In this document: in pieces, positions 26,767 through 44,915 of the stretch | How positions within the stretch are numbered: position 1 is the stretch's first letter | Layout: each line of letters begins with the position of its first letter | NCBI GenBank assembly: GCA_963924555.1 | Contig: OZ004598.1 | Location: 124,001 to 188,000 of the forward strand | Source: Crambe crambe | Lineage: Eukaryota; Porifera; Demospongiae; Poecilosclerida; Crambeidae | Reading direction: 5' to 3' | DNA: 64,000 nucleotides | The notes under the pieces: model-generated | Told to the model about the DNA's origin: nothing | Seen by the model: the letters and a program-made list of their open reading frames with translations, nothing else | Database searches by the model: none | Program-made: the position numbers and the translations under genes

Positions 26767-29124
26767 TTAGGGATTGGGGTCACAGAGTATAGTGTCAATT
26801 ACTTTGTATCTTCGTTGGCCTGTGGAGGATGAAAAGACAGAGATGCAAAGCTCCAGAGAAGGACGAGATTGATTCACACTGGGGTTGCAGCTAAAAGGGT
26901 CACTGCTGTCTGTTAGACTCTTTAGCACATTCAAAAACTGTTGCTTTGCTCTCAAGTTTACATACAAGTTAGTAGGAGGCAGTTTCACTCCAGAGAAAAA
27001 CTTTTCTCCTTCCGATCCTGATGCTATAACTTCCACTTGTGCAGTATGGTCAGTTACAAGTAACGAGAAGGCATACATGAATCCCAGAAGCTTTGGCTCA
27101 AGTATGTCATCACTGTAACAGAAAGGACAGATATCACCAGCAGTGATGAGTTGGTTATAGTCTGCAGTTTGGGAGTTAGGAGTCACATAACGTGTCATGC
27201 AGCCACTGCAGCGGAGATGGCAAACATCCTCTAGTTTATTGCACACACTGCTGCCAAGTCCTGTCACTTGGACCACTGCAATGTGCACACTCCCTACAGG
27301 AGCTTTGAGGAGCTTGTCCAGAGTGGTGTGTTCACGACCCTCTGTACATGTCATTTTAGTGAACATATTTGGAAGGGAACTGCTAATTGTACTTGATGGC
27401 TGCAGGCTGTCAGATATGATCAGCCTGCTCTTAAATTCAGTGGCAACGTCACTATTGGCAGGAAGGACATTGACACAACCCTGGTAGTAAGGATGGTCTT
27501 GGATCATCAGCTCCATTGATGCATTACTAGATGACGCTTGTTCTGACTTTATCATGCAAATATTTGTCAGCTTCACGACATCCCCAGCAGTTACCTTTGG
27601 TTTGATTGCTGTGGTGACCTTCACAGTGCTAGTCAGTCCTTGGAAAGTGTGCTGGAGGGCAGGGTCACAGCTGACAGGAGTCAAAGACCTGCTCCTCTCA
27701 GCCAGTGGAGACTTGGGGAGGGTCCCATCAGACACAGTGAGGATAACTGGACCCTGTGGATCCAAGCAAACTTCCACCACCAAACACAGAGTCAAGCAAT
27801 AGTTAGCACAAGTCAATTCCTCCAGCTTGGAATTTAGCACTAAGGGCATCTCCTTCTGTGCCCAATCCTTTAATTGTTGTATTCTGGTTATTTCACTACT
27901 CTTCATTTCGTACCAATCGCCTATCGTATAAGGAATAGGTATAGCTGGATCGACTGGAAACACTCCCACTAAACAGGTTTCATGACCCATCCCCTGCAGA
28001 CAACCTTGGAAAGTGTTGATGGTTAGTCCTTTCAGCATAATCACTTCACCCGGGCTGCATACCACAGGTAATTTGTGCTTATCTGGGTTGAACAACACAC
28101 AAGAGATGTTTGCAGAACCAGAGGATGGACGGGAGTCATCTATCACGCCCAGAACTGTGAAGTAATCATTCCCTTTGGAGCTTGAGGGTGGCTTGAAATA
28201 CTTTAAAATTCCAGCAATTGCAGCTTCCTTTCTCCCAACTACCTAAAACGACAGTGACTTTAATACCAGTATAAAACAGGATTCATATTTATGATACCTG
28301 ATTTGCAATTCCAGCAAGTTGAGTATTGAAGTATCGATTCTTTGTTGGTCGACTGACACGTATAGCTGGACTTAGAGACAGGAGAGCCTTTCTCAAGGCT
28401 GAACTTCCATCGGCAAGATTGAGCTTGGAGGTATGTAGAGAAGATGGCATGGTAGTGGGAGGAAGATTCGTTGATGATGATGGAAGGTTACTTCTGGATT
28501 TTGTGACTTTTGGTCTTGCATGGGAGCTTGCCTGTTGCTGCTGAGGTTTGTCACCACCATCACCTACAACATAAGTAGTGTGTTATCCTTTTGTGTTCTT
28601 AAAGACTGCAAGGACTATAAACATACCTACCTTGTTTTCTGCACCAAGTCTTGAGCTGTGAGACCCTATTCCTCTCTGTAGGTCCCAATGAATAGTCAGG
28701 AAAGTCAGCACTTGATTTGAAATCCTCCTCTTTTCTGAGAAGGATCCAATTGTGTGCCTGGATAGCTATCTGGGAGCCTTCCTTCTCCTCCAAACCTGCT
28801 TTTCTCACACACAGTATATCTCCAAGGCATGGTGGGTGGGGCATATCACTGGACTTAGACAGGAATATGGAGCAGTTCACCTCAGCATTCGACTCGTCCA
28901 CAAGCATCACTTCATAGCCACTTTGAATCGCTCCTGGGAAAGGCACACTAGTCACTACCAGTCCTATCACATTAATGACCTGGAAGGGTACATGTGATGC
29001 GATTGAACCTATGCCATGAACAGAGGGGGACGGAACAGGGGAGGGAAATGAACGTTACCTTACGGTCTCCTGCTACCTTCAGTCTATCCAGTTTAGTATA
29101 AACAGTGCTCTTTCTTTTAGACAT
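26767..29124 (-). CDS. POT1: POT1 telomere protein with apparently duplicated N-terminal OB module
   Basis: Exons 29059-29124, 28631-28979, 28298-28563 and 26767-28242 join in frame to 718 residues (human POT1 has 634). Around residue 240, ILKYFKPPSSSKGNDYF and VIDDS match human POT1 OB1 (VKFFKPPYLSKGTDYC, IVDQT). RIQQLKDWAQKEMP matches the linker after OB1, and VNVLPANSDVATEFKSRL matches the end of OB2. The C-terminal part has CXXC pairs (CHLRCSGC, CPFC), as in the zinc-bearing C-terminal OB fold. Residues 10-150 show a second OB1-plus-linker copy: INVIGLVVTSVPFPG, VMLVDESN and RVSQLKTWCRKQ. POT1 binds the single-stranded telomere overhang and protects chromosome ends. The gene is intact and shares a 106-bp gap with NSFL1C. 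Confidence 0.87.
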
Positions 29125-29230
29125 TTTGACACACACACTATTGAAATTCCCGCCACTAATTTTCTAATTAGAGCCCACTTATTTAATAGTGCCACTTTTT
29201 AATTAAAGCACACAGGAGAACAGCTGGAAT
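29125..29230. promoter_or_regulatory. short bidirectional promoter POT1 / NSFL1C
   Basis: Only 106 bp separate two divergent start codons. The gap holds TTCTAATTAGAGCCCACTT and TTTAATTAAAGCACAC, two imperfect copies of an AATTA(R)nGC(C/A)CAC word that recurs elsewhere (43280, 37550, 54798). Confidence 0.5.
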
Positions 29231-31136
29231 ATGTCGTATGATAGCCAGCAGGAGTCCTTAATAGATAACTTTAGAGCAGTTACTGGAGTAGATAGAGAAA
29301 GAGCTCTCTTTTTTTTACAGTCAGCAGCATGGAACCTGGAGGTGAACACATAAATGCTTAATTACTGCTTTGATTTTCCTTGCTTGCAGGCTGCCATGGG
29401 AACATATTATGATGAAGCATCTCCCGAGAATGAACCAGTACCTAAAGAGGAGCCGGTAGGAATTCCACAACAAGAGTCATCTTCCTCCACTTCCTCAGAT
29501 CAGCCCACCTTGGCTAATACGTTGAACCCTCGATCTGTAAGAGGGTAAGTCTTATTTTACCTTTTCAGGTGTATAAATAGCCCAACAAACTTTTAAGAAA
29601 TTCGAATATAATAAGCATGATTCAGCGGTAGAAATCTATATTGAGAGGGGGAAGAATTGGGGATAGTACCTCTTTACTGTATTTCCATCTCCATTCAGAA
29701 GAGGTTTTGCTACACTTTCTGACTACAAAGAGAAGCTTATGTCAAGCCATGGGGAAGATGCTCAACAATTCTATGCTGGTGGTTCTGAGCACAGTGGGCA
29801 GATGATAGAGGGCCCTCCAAGAAAGAAGCAAAATCCAGAGAGTATTGCAAAGGATATATTTGAAGCAGCTAAGAAGTTGAGTAACAATAGATTCCTTGTG
29901 GTTGTATAATGATGCATGTAGGCATGGGGCAGTCAATGTCGAGGAAGAGGAAAGGGAGGAACAGAGACAAAGAGCGGCAGCATTCCAAGGTCAAGGATTC
30001 AGGCTGGGAGACACTGAAGGACCCAGCCCTTCTGTCGGAGAGGGAGCTCGGCCTCTACCACCAATGCCAAAAGTTGTAAGCTTTTACGTTGGGTTAATAT
30101 TTGTCATTATGTTACTGTTCATATTGTAGGCGAAGCATGTGCTATATTTTTGGAAGGATGGATTTTCTGTGGATGATGGTCCTTTACGGACAGGAGATTC
30201 CGAACAGGATAGAAATTTCATTGATGCTGTGCGCAAGGGGTCAGTTAAGAATTTCTTAGTCATTGGGGTTAGTTCAGAATTTCATGGTTTTATGTTAGGG
30301 AAAAGTACCAATATAAATATGGATCATCCCTTGATTATTGTGTGCAGGGAAATCCCCCCGGAATTATTGAAGGGTGCTCAAGGTGGGGAGGTAGATGTGG
30401 ACATTACAGACAGGAGGGATGAACTCTATGTCAAACCAAAACCCAAGCTTGTGGCCTTCTCTGGCCAAGGAAGGAAATTGGGCAGGTCAGCTACATAGTT
30501 AGGTGTAGCTCATTTCATCAAGTGATGTAGCTAGTTATTTTTTTCTATAATTAAATCATCTTTCTTAAAGCTGATTGCCTTCATTGTTAGTTATGCTCCT
30601 GAAGTGAAATCCTCTTCTACTGGGACGTCATCAAATACTTCATCCTCTGCTGCTGCTTCTCCTCCTCCTTCTGTTCCCCTTGACCCAACCCAACCCACCA
30701 CCTCACTTCAGATCCGCCTGGCAGATGGGACCAGGCTGGTGGCAAAGTTCAATCACTCCCACACTGTCAATGACGTCAGGCAGTTTGTCAACTTGTATCT
30801 TAACATCACTAAGAATTGATCATACAGCTCCATGTAATCAGAGAACCAAACTAAGCCTTGCTAGTAATGCATCAAGACAAGGCTAAGCTCCCTAACCATG
30901 TGAGATAGGCTGTACTGCATGCAAGCTAAACTCCCTAACCATTTGAGATAGACTGTACTGGTACATTGTATTTAGATGAATGCATAATTTTCCCCTGACT
31001 TTTGTGAAGATCACGTCCATCCTCTGATAACTACGTGCTGATGACAACTTTCCCTAACAAAGAGCTCTCTGACCCAACTATCACCCTTGCCCAAGCTGGA
31101 CTTCTAAACGCTGTCATAGTCCAAAGAAAAAGATGA
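29231..31136 (+). CDS. NSFL1C: p97 cofactor p47 (UBA-SEP-UBX protein)
   Basis: Eight exons are read: 29231-29341, 29390-29544, 29699-29875, 29922-30079, from 30130, to 30485, 30591-30794 and 31010-31136. The N-terminal UBA-like helix bundle ([20 protein letters not shown]) is followed by an acidic linker. A SEP domain comes next ([19 protein letters not shown] ... [11 protein letters not shown]), then a UBX domain ([18 protein letters not shown] ... [12 protein letters not shown] ... [11 protein letters not shown]). p47 recruits the p97/VCP ATPase to Golgi and ER membrane fusion and trims p97 shapes with ubiquitin. All three domains are present and the order equals animal p47. The 30794/31010 splice restores [17 protein letters not shown]. 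The gene is intact. Confidence 0.95.
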
Positions 31137-31253
31137 AAATTTATAGCATGAACTTATTATCTAGTGCAGCACAATTTCACTGTAGAAATGATCAATCATA
31201 AAATTTGAGGCCGGACCAAGGGGTCAGCCCCACCCCCTTATTGCAACAGTTTT

Positions 31254-32404
31254 ATGGAAGTTGACGGCTGTATTGAAAAGTTGAGCTTCCCCCGACTGGA
31301 TGAGAGTAGGATCCATGCCCAAGGGGCCTCGCGCTCGGTGCAGGTGCATCGCTGTACACCCTCCCTCTCTCCAGTAAGTAGCAGACCCCTCTCCAGAGCT
31401 ACTCCTCTCCGTCATTTGGGACGCACTTTAGTGAGCTATGCATCGACTCCTCAGCAAATCCGCTTGGGCGTAGACAGACCTTATCATAGGAGGCGAGCTA
31501 TGACCCAGGTATATGGTTGCATACAATTTTATAGAGATGCCCACAATTTCATAAGCAAACAAAGTATTAGCCTAGGCCCTGTACTATAACGTTTAACACA
31601 TGCGCCATCTGTCCTCAGTTTCACTATAAACAAATACAATTCCTGCAGCTGCCACTGTCTGCTCTGTGTTCAACAAGACCAGCACCGGGTGGACGTGGCA
31701 ATCTCTTCAACTCCACCACAAAAGTCAAGTGTGTTCCTCTCCCTCATTCCTTTAGCCATCACTGTCCAGCCACACCCCATGGGACCAGAAAGGTCCCCCT
31801 ACATACCCAGCGGTACATGCTGGCACCCACGGCAGATTCACCGGTCTCCCCACCTTCCCTAGTCTCACATTCCTTGCTCAACTCTAAACTACCTCGTCAA
31901 GGATGCCATCTCAACCAGAGAGAAACCGCTCTCAAGAAAAGCCGTTCCCTTCAAAGGGCACGACAATTCATACCTCATCGACTGAATATGGCTGTCTACT
32001 TGAATGGAGAAGCTGCTCAACTTTTTAACAAAGAGGTCATTCCCACTGACGAGCTTCAAACACTGGAGGGACTTTCCCTATCACAGAACCCCACCCTCTA
32101 TTACGGTGCTGGGATCAAGTCTGGTGAAGGCCACACCCCCAGGGAAGTGCTCCGATTTGAGCAGCGATTGAAGGATGCAATGGAGGAAGTGATGGTGGAG
32201 GGTTATGAAGGAATGGAAAGCCAATTCAATGCTGGCAGATCTAGCAGGCTCAGCAGAACATCGCCCATTCTAGAAGAGGGAGAGGAAGTATATGAACCCC
32301 TTGGACCAGTACCTCATCCTCAGCATACAGACACATTTCTAACTGATTATCAGAAGAATGACCAACCCAATTCAATACCACCGTACCACCATGATGTCAT
32401 TTAA
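31254..32404 (+). CDS. unrecognised 336-aa protein, two exons
   Basis: Exons 31254-31508 and 31649-32404 join at phase 0 to 336 residues. The ATG at 31254 is 118 bp after the p47 stop. There is no signal peptide or membrane segment. The first half is Ser/Arg/Pro-rich (RLDESRIHAQGASRSVQVH). The second half carries a helical charged stretch (REVLRFEQRLKDAMEEVMVE), then an acidic tail with GEEVYEPLGPVPHPQ. The long second frame without stops and clean splice sites support a real gene. I do not recognise the family. Divergence of low-complexity linkers suggests a structural or ciliary accessory protein, but that is only a guess. Confidence 0.6.
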
Positions 32405-32621
32405 ATACCAAAGTACCTGGATACCATTATACAGTTGTCATTTCCTCAATCATCGATATATCATTGCATAATAGCGATGATGTCACGACATAAACTAAAC
32501 ACTGAATATGATTAAGCGACCACAATAATCTAGCAGTGGGAGGAGAGACTGCCTCAAATACTGTACTTGTTTAATAGTAGGTGCATAAGCGAGGGATTCG
32601 ATCATAACTTTTACATTCAAG

Positions 32622-39518
<6,897 letters not shown>

Positions 39519-40013
39519 CCTCAAACACAATCCCATGACACATTCCAGTGGCCAAACAGATTGTCAAACATGCTGTGCATCATCTGTAGCTAGCCACTTT
39601 TAAAACAAATTTTTATATTATATAATTATTTTTTTGCTTCTAATAATCATGATTAGATTGATCGACATAAAAAACCGTGATAATTAATTTTATGGATGTA
39701 GTAACGATCCTTTACCATGATGTATATGGGTAAAGGGTCGGCTACCCCGATTACGGCTGCTCGCTCTTTGGTAACGGAAATAAATATCACTTTTCAGTAA
39801 ATCATTGTTAGTGAGTGGCTATGGCGACAGACTGGAGTAGTCTGTTGGGCTTCGCCCGCGCAGGTACTAGGTTCGAATCCTGCCGACTGCGCTTTCCTTC
39901 TTTTTTTCCTCCTGTACTTGTATACGGTGTACTTGGAGTCGTATTAATTTTACCTATAGAACTGCTGTAGGTCAGATTTATGTACAGATTGACCTATAGG
40001 ACAATGTCAATGA
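39519..40013. other. tail-to-tail spacer with a tRNA relic
   Basis: This gap separates the convergent SOWAH and GPAA1 genes. Apart from the tRNA-Ser relic at 39811-39891 it is AT-rich, and I see no exon. Confidence 0.6.
39811..39891 (+). pseudogene. tRNA-Ser-like relic
   Basis: The right half matches the tRNA-Ser at 42048 almost base for base (TTGGGCTTCGCCCGCGCAGG ... GTTCGAATCCTGCCGACTGCG). The 5' strand of the acceptor stem is absent, six bases (TACTAG) break the T arm, and the anticodon loop has G instead of the invariant U at position 33. It looks like a dead tRNA copy. Confidence 0.75.
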
Positions 40014-42499
40014 TCAATCCAAGTGCTTTTTTTGTGCAGTTTCTTTCTGACAGTTCAAACTCCACCCCATGAGCCAGAGAGGCCACACCCCCAAGCAACA
40101 GGCAGGGAATAACCAGCAGCTGAAGAAGTGCCAGGCATTGAGGGCAGATGCCATCCCTTTCAGGGTAAAACCCATCCCTTCCACAAGAGAGAAGGAAGAG
40201 GAGGATGGAATGAAAAAGTAGAGGTAGCTAGCAGAGAAGAGGATGAGGGATAAGAGAGGAAAGAAGAAGAGAGTACACAACATCTGCACGCCATGCACCA
40301 CTCCACTCCTACAACAATCAAAAATACCCAACCTAAATTGATCGGACCCTTTAAAGAGGGTAACCACATGCATGGCACTGTTCAAGGTTCTATACTGACC
40401 TGTGTTTGAGATGAGGTTGTGCCAGTACAGTAGGAATGGTTAGCATGAGAGAAGTTGATATGGCCAGGGGGAAGTTCAGGATACCCAGAGCCATCAATGT
40501 CAGCAGTGAGAAAATCAGCATAAAAAATTTGGCCATTCTCCAACTGCCTGAATCCAGTTCTGACCTGAGGAAGTCAAAGAGGTGAAGGAGGACAACCTCG
40601 ATGCTCTTTTGGGCCCCTTTCCCATAGCATTAGTACATTTTTAACCTCTGAGAAAAGGACAACCTCTCTACAAAGGACAAAGTGACTGATCCAACCCAAA
40701 GTACGTGTCCTTTACTCGGAGTTTCCACTGTAGGTCCCAAGAACAACTTGCAGTCTCTCACCTCCAAAGGAGCGGAAGAAAGAGTGTTGCTATGGAAGGG
40801 ACTAGGAGGCTGTATAGGAGGCCATGTGGAGTCAGGGGGTAGAAGAGATGACAGGAGATCAATGAGGAGGAGTAGAGGAGCAGACCACTCCCATAACAGG
40901 ACAGAATTAGTAGCATCACTGCTTGGAAGGGGAAGGGTGGACTGGACCCAGGTCTCTACAGGAGGAGGAGAGGAGTGGAAACATCTTACTTACTTAAAAG
41001 AGAGAGATAACTCACTTGTAGATTTGAACTTGTAAAGTGAGGATTTCGTGCCTGGAGCCATTGTGAAAGGGCGTGGTCAAAGTTAAGGAAGAACAGTGTA
41101 TGTATGTTTGGATGAATGTATGTATGTATGTATGTATGCATGCATGTGGGGATATTTCTAGTACTAGAGGGGCAAGCAAGAAGGCTAGAGGAGGCATATA
41201 CTGGCCAATGGAGATGAAGCGCCATGTATTAGATGTCAAGTAAAAGAACTCTGAATGATGGAGTGTTTCCAGCAAATTGTTAACACTGCGAAATGTTCCT
41301 TCCAAAGCCCTACAGGAGAAAGAAAGTGCTGGTCACAACAAACTGAATTGGTATCTGTTTCACTTCACCAGACTGTGAATCACCATCCCCCCACACATCT
41401 CATAGTACACCCACAAGACCACATGATGAACCAGTACACTTGCCTTGCCACACTGCGGAGATTTCTGGAGACCTTGGAACTCCTGGTCTTCATGGGGTCC
41501 TCTACTCCCCTCACTGTCACGGAGTCAATACGGTGCTGGAGGAAGTGGGCATGTCCACCTTGTGGGAGTCCAGGGGCTTGGAATGAGGCCATTGCCAGTG
41601 TGGTATAGAGAGCCATGTGGTGATTGGAGCCAAGGAACTGAGAAGGCTGCAGCCATTCCCACTGCACAGACCATGAAGACAAATTATGTGGAGTCACACA
41701 CTATCTGTGCTTTGGGTTTGACACTACTCACTCGGTCATGGAATCCTAGTGGCATATTCTCTAAATGGCACAAATACACTACCACATTCACCAGGTCAAG
41801 GTTCGGCAGAATGCCATTCATTCCTTCTGTGGATTATAATAACAGGGATCTCCCCACAACAATGTCCAGGTGTTTCTGCACTCACCTATAATAACTTTCA
41901 CATATTTTATGTCAGGTGAAGATATCTCAAGGTTAATGGCTGCTTGAATAGCTCCTGATCTTCCTGGTAAGCTACTAGACCTGATAGTAAATCCCCTTCC
42001 TGTGGTAGCTGAATAAAAATGTAAAATATACCACCCTATCACCGTCTGTAGTCGTGGCCGAGTGGTTAAGGCGATAGACTAGAAATCTATTGGGCTCTGC
42101 CCGCGCAGGTTCGAATCCTGCCGACTACGTATTTTTTTCATTTTCTTTTTTTTTTCCGTTTATGCATACCTTGCTGAAGTCCCATGTACTGATCCACCCA
42201 TGCTTGCATCCCCACCTCCTCATGAGATGTGACCAGAAATATCAAATCTTTGGCCCAATAGTTTTTCCCTGCAGTGTAAAACTAATTCTAACTCGTACCC
42301 ATGGTTAGTCTAACACTCCTTTCACCTTCGAAATATTTAGCCAGGGAGAGCATGATAGCAGCACCATAGACATTGCCTCCCTTTTCAGGTGTCAGGAAGG
42401 GAGCAGAGAGAATAATGGCCTCAGTACTCTGAGCTCTACTTGCCCGCATTATCCCATACACATTCCTCCCCTTGACCACTGGATCCTACAGTATGAGGA

Positions 42500-42553
<54 letters not shown>

Positions 42554-43089
42554 GATGGGGAAAGGAGTGGAGGGGAAAGGATGAGGAGGGGAGAAGGAGA
42601 GGTAACTACATACTTCTAAATCAGTAGTGACTGGTTTTGTGGCAGAGAAATTCTGTGAATACACTTCAAGGCCCAATGCCATTAGCTCTGCTTCTAATTG
42701 TGTCATGTACATTTTCCTATATGATAAGAAAATGAATTCAAACGCATTATGATGGCCAACATTTCGAACTAACTCGTCTGAAGAGATGTCTTTCAGTTTG
42801 CCTGCATACTTCGATATCGATCCTTGATCATTAAATTCCCTGTTCACCAGTCCAGCCATCAGAGCATTCTCATCCAAGAAGTTCCCACGGTTGAACTGCT
42901 CATGGGGAAGGAGCATCAGCCATCCCAAACCAGACAAATACAGCACCAAACTAGGTTCAAGAAAGACCCATATCATCATGGCATGGACGCATGATACATT
43001 AAGTATCACCTTAGGGTTCTGCCTTTTCTTATGATGAGATCTGCAGCCTTTCTGGACTGCTTAGAATCGAGATAGGCAGCTAACTTCAT
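40014..43089 (-). CDS. GPAA1: GPI transamidase subunit GAA1
   Basis: The gene is read from the ATG at 43089 (MKLAAYLDSKQSRKAADLI) through several exons to a TGA at 40014. The N-terminal membrane helix (LVLYLSGLGWLMLLPH) and SENALM-like DENALM match human GPAA1 (VLSYVAGIAWFLAL, SENAM). The luminal M28-peptidase-like domain has GRNVYGIMRASRAQSTEAII (42298-42478). LHHSEFFYLTSNTWRFISIG (41012-41305) matches [20 protein letters not shown]. Further membrane helices fill the 3' part. GAA1 is an ER-membrane subunit of the complex that attaches GPI anchors to protein C-termini. Exon borders in the 3' half (40014-41000) are less certain because the sequence is poorly conserved. An intron at about 42010-42298 contains a tRNA gene on the other strand. 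Confidence 0.88.
40600..40738. mobile_element. CAGT-ended MITE copy in GPAA1 intron
   Basis: It contains AACCTCTGAGAAAAGGACAAC, CCTCTCTACAAAGGAC and the right end GTGTCCTTTACTCGGAGTTT, then CCACTGTA. The left end is eroded. Confidence 0.65.
42048..42129 (+). tRNA. tRNA-Ser, anticodon AGA
   Basis: An 82-nt type II tRNA. The acceptor stem GTAGTCG pairs with CGACTAC, then discriminator G. The D arm contains GGCCGAGTGGTTAAGGC. The anticodon loop CTAGAAA presents AGA (read as IGA, Ser UCN). The long variable arm is TGGGCTCTGCCCG and the T arm GCAGGTTCGAATCCTGC is intact; A/B box promoters are internal. There is no intron. It is followed by T runs (TTTTTT at 42132 and longer at 42148) that fit a Pol III terminator. 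It lies inside an intron of GPAA1 on the opposite strand. Confidence 0.95.
42129..42158 (+). terminator. Pol III terminator T runs after tRNA-Ser
   Basis: T6 starts three bases after the tRNA 3' end, with further T tracts at about 42148-42156. This is the usual Pol III stop signal. Confidence 0.7.
42506..42552. repeat. (GA)n microsatellite in GPAA1 intron
   Basis: About 22 GA units. Confidence 0.95.
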
Positions 43090-43167
43090 CTTTGCCTCTA
43101 CTGCGCATGCTCAGTTTTGATCGGAATAAAGCTTAAAGATCTATTCTGTCTCAGTGGGCTTAGTGAA
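43090..43167. promoter_or_regulatory. bidirectional promoter GPAA1 / CYC1 with NRF1-like site
   Basis: Only 78 bp lie between start codons. ACTGCGCATGCTCAG at 43100-43114 fits the NRF1 palindrome (half perfect). NRF1 controls respiratory genes in animals, which suits cytochrome c1. Confidence 0.55.
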
Positions 43168-44350
43168 ATGGCCTTTAGCTGGCACAGACTCGCTGGGGGG
43201 ATGAGAAGTAGTCTAAGGAGGCTTTTAGGAAGCTTCAATTCCAAGGTAAGTGAATCATAAGTGGGGATAAACGATGTTTCTAATTAGTGCCCATCATGTT
43301 GTTTATCTCCCCCACAGGCTCATGGGGGGGAGACAAAGTTTAATGTGGTAAGTGCAAGTGTAAGGAATCTACCTATGCATCTAGAGGCTGGGAGCTTTTT
43401 CATATGGTATTTTGTGTAGCCAAAAGGATATTTTGGATTGTTGGCTGCTGGAGGGCTAGGAGCAGGAGTTGCCCTCATCACTGCATCAGCAACTGATTTG
43501 GAATTACATCCACCCAGTTACCCCTGGGACCACTCGGGATTCTTTGATGCCCTAGACCATAGGAGGTACATTATAGCCTGCTTTTTATGGTAAAGGGTCA
43601 ACTGTAAACATGACCTTTTTGTAGCATTCGTCGTGGCTACCAAGTATATAAACAAGTGTGCTCGGCTTGCCATGGCATGAAGCAACTTGCCTTCCGCAAT
43701 CTAATAGGTGTGGCCTATACCACTGAAGAAGCTAAGGCACTTGCAGAGGAATACGAGTATCCAGGTGACCCAGATGAAACTGGCAACCCCACCATGAGGC
43801 CAGGAAGAATCAGTGATTATTTTCCTGACCCTTATCCAAATGATGAAGCAGCTAAATATGCCAATAATGGTGAGATGGTTGACTATGTTGCATGCTAATA
43901 TGATTGTGGATGTTTGATGATGTTGCAACTATTATTTAGGTGCTTTACCCCCGGACTTGAGTCTGATAGTGTTGGCAAGAGAGGGGGGAGAGGTGAGATT
44001 TAGTGATGGAATGTATTCCCTATCCTACTCTATCACTTCCTTTTCCCATGCAGGATTACATTTTTTCCCTCCTGACTGGGTACTGTGACCCTCCAACGGG
44101 GGTGGAGATTGAGGAGGAAATGGCCTACAATCCTTACTTCCTTGGAGGAGCTATCTCCATGCCCCAACAGCTTTTTAATGAGAGTGTGGAATATGATGAT
44201 GGTTAGTATAAAACCTTTAAACACTCGAGTTTCATTAATTCATTCATGCATTTTGTTTCAGGAACTCCTGCTACTGTGAGTCAAATGGCTAAAGATGTAG
44301 TGACTTTTTTCCGTTGGGCCAGTGGTAAGTGCAAGATAAATTTTCCAGCC

Positions 44351-44381
<31 letters not shown>

Positions 44382-44665
44382 AGAGACACCCCCTCTGACT
44401 GTGATGCTCTATTTGGAGTACTTACTGTAGGGCTGTTTTATTTCATTGCACAGAACCTGAGCACGATGACCGGAAACGAATTGGCATTAAGGTGAGCTCT
44501 TAGGTTCAAGCGCTTCCTATTGGATTCATTCGTAGTGCTAATGCTGTTCAGGCCTTGCTGATCATGCTGCTTCTTACTGGTGTGGTTTATTACTGGAAGA
44601 GAAGCAAGTGGATGGTGCTCAAAACAAGAAAAATTGTGTACTATGATAAAGGTCTGAAAAAATAA
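43168..44665 (+). CDS. CYC1: cytochrome c1, heme protein of complex III
   Basis: About nine exons start with 43168-43245, 43318-43347 and 43420-about 43566, and the last ends at a TAA at 44665. The N-terminus ([19 protein letters not shown]) is an amphipathic import sequence, followed by a hydrophobic sorting segment ([16 protein letters not shown]). Mature protein: [19 protein letters not shown], the heme c attachment site [20 protein letters not shown], and the axial Met region AISMPQQL. The C-terminal membrane anchor is [15 protein letters not shown], then KRSKW. Cytochrome c1 passes electrons from the Rieske protein to cytochrome c on the intermembrane face. Everything needed is present. 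The gene is divergent from GPAA1. Confidence 0.96.
44349..44382. repeat. poly-C/poly-A tract in CYC1 intron
   Basis: About 23 C are followed by about 11 A in the intron before the small exon starting near 44453. Confidence 0.9.
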
Positions 44666-44775
44666 CTTCACATCACCATCTTTAGTGATAGCTAGTCTAA
44701 GCCAAGATCATTTTGTGTTTAGTATTAATTAGAGCTGTGTATAATTAATTACTGTATGACCACATCAAAGTTTAA

Positions 44776-44792
44776 TAGTGCGCATGCTCAGT
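44776..44792. promoter_or_regulatory. NRF1-like site upstream of coactosin gene
   Basis: TAGTGCGCATGCTCAGT lies about 125 bp before the ATG at 44916. It shares GCGCATGCTCAG with the CYC1/GPAA1 promoter. Confidence 0.5.
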
Positions 44793-44915
44793 ATGGGCGA
44801 GACAGGAAATTTCGGTCAGCCTACGATAAAGCTCCTCCTGATCGCTCCTGATTCTGCTCAAGAAGTGCGACTACCTTAGTGAAGCAGTTGAGAAAGTGCG
44901 TACAGTGCTTGGAAG

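Noticed and set aside
39811-39891. Second functional tRNA-Ser
   Set aside because: The acceptor stem lacks its 5' strand, the T arm is split and U33 is missing.
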